From: Gammaproteobacteria bacterium
GTDB lineage: Bacteria > Pseudomonadota > Gammaproteobacteria > GRL18
Assembly (NCBI GenBank): GCA_015488755.1
Contig: WFNB01000030.1
Coordinates: 1 to 34,069, forward strand
Direction of reading: 5' to 3'
DNA length: 34,069 nucleotides
Shown here: piece by piece, positions 33,891 through 34,069 of the stretch
Layout of the letters: every line of letters starts with the position of its first letter
Position numbering within the stretch: position 1 is the stretch's first letter
The notes under the pieces: model-generated
What the model was told of the DNA's origin: nothing
Databases searched by the model: none
What the model saw: the letters and a program-made list of their open reading frames with translations, nothing else
Made by a program: the position numbers and the translations under genes

Positions 33891-34069
33891 ATAGTTTAAT
33901 ATTAGATAACATATAAAATAAAGATGTATACTTAGAACTTATGGTAGAAAATCTTCTATGTATTAATATTGTTATAGGCATCTGTAAGCCCCAAATGAAC
34001 ATTTAGGTAAGTATTTTACGTGATGTCCAGCCAATATTTCATGCTTTTATTCCGAAAATCAGGCAGAGA

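Larger units (their letters stand above)
33598..34069. other. Gene-free AT-rich region upstream of intI; expected attI location
   Basis: These 472 bases hold no convincing gene. They contain a short hairpin near intI, a 13-bp direct repeat, a long perfect hairpin and repeated TAGAAAAT blocks (33791, 33831, 33945). Integron organisation places attI and Pc or cassette start here, but I find no clear GTTRRRY core and no attC-like paired core sites before the window ends. At the right edge, a short leftward open frame ending at 34016 could be the tail of a gene continuing beyond the window. Confidence 0.5.

Noticed and set aside
34016-34069. Leftward open frame at the right edge (17 codons ending MKYWLDIT-stop)
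   Set aside because: Could be the C-terminus of a neighbouring gene, but far too short to support.

Overview
The window is AT-rich bacterial chromosome. Its gene content suggests a motile gammaproteobacterium with a polar-flagellum (FleQ/FleS/FleR, sigma-54 plus FliA) hierarchy. A two-domain ATP sulfurylase-like/APS kinase of the kind known from sulfur oxidisers is compatible with a marine sulfur-cycling organism, but the species cannot be fixed from this sequence alone.

Layout. (1) 1-6.05 kb, flagellar filament block: a partial leftward DUF115/Maf-type motility glycosyltransferase, then rightward flagellin, flaG, fliD, fliS and fliT, with fliW on the opposite strand. (2) 6.05-10.3 kb, regulators: a FleQ-type sigma-54 activator that lacks the usual N-terminal receiver-like domain, the FleS kinase and the FleR response regulator. 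(3) 10.3-17.9 kb, basal body, export and hook-length genes: fliE-F-G-H-I-J and fliK. The expected fliLMNOPQR-flhB continuation is missing; a second flagellin follows fliK after 11 bp. (4) 18.8-21.1 kb, accessory motility genes: an unrecognised 203-aa protein, a 208-aa soluble coiled-coil protein with two chemoreceptor-tip-like segments, and an ODP-type di-iron metallo-beta-lactamase-fold protein. A near-consensus FliA promoter precedes the last two. I read them as a probable soluble oxygen/iron-sensing chemotaxis module, the most interesting part of the window. (5) 21.1-25 kb: leftward two-domain APS kinase and a translationally coupled DHH phosphoesterase, then a rightward PPK2 polyphosphate kinase. 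(6) 25-28.4 kb: M23 peptidase with a ZnuABC-type metal importer. (7) 28.5-32.5 kb: crcB, DUF190, serS and a RecJ-family exonuclease. (8) 32.6-34.07 kb: an intact leftward integron integrase and 472 bp of gene-free, very AT-rich, repeat-bearing DNA where attI and the start of any cassette array would lie.

Regulation read by eye: sigma-54 -24/-12 matches lie before fleS, fliE (inside the 3' end of fleR) and fliK. FliA-like matches lie before flagellin 1, fliS, fliE and the chemoreceptor-like/ODP pair. This gives a coherent cascade: FleQ with sigma-54 to fleSR, FleR with sigma-54 to basal-body and hook genes, and FliA to filament and chemosensory genes. Nothing here was checked by alignment or database search.
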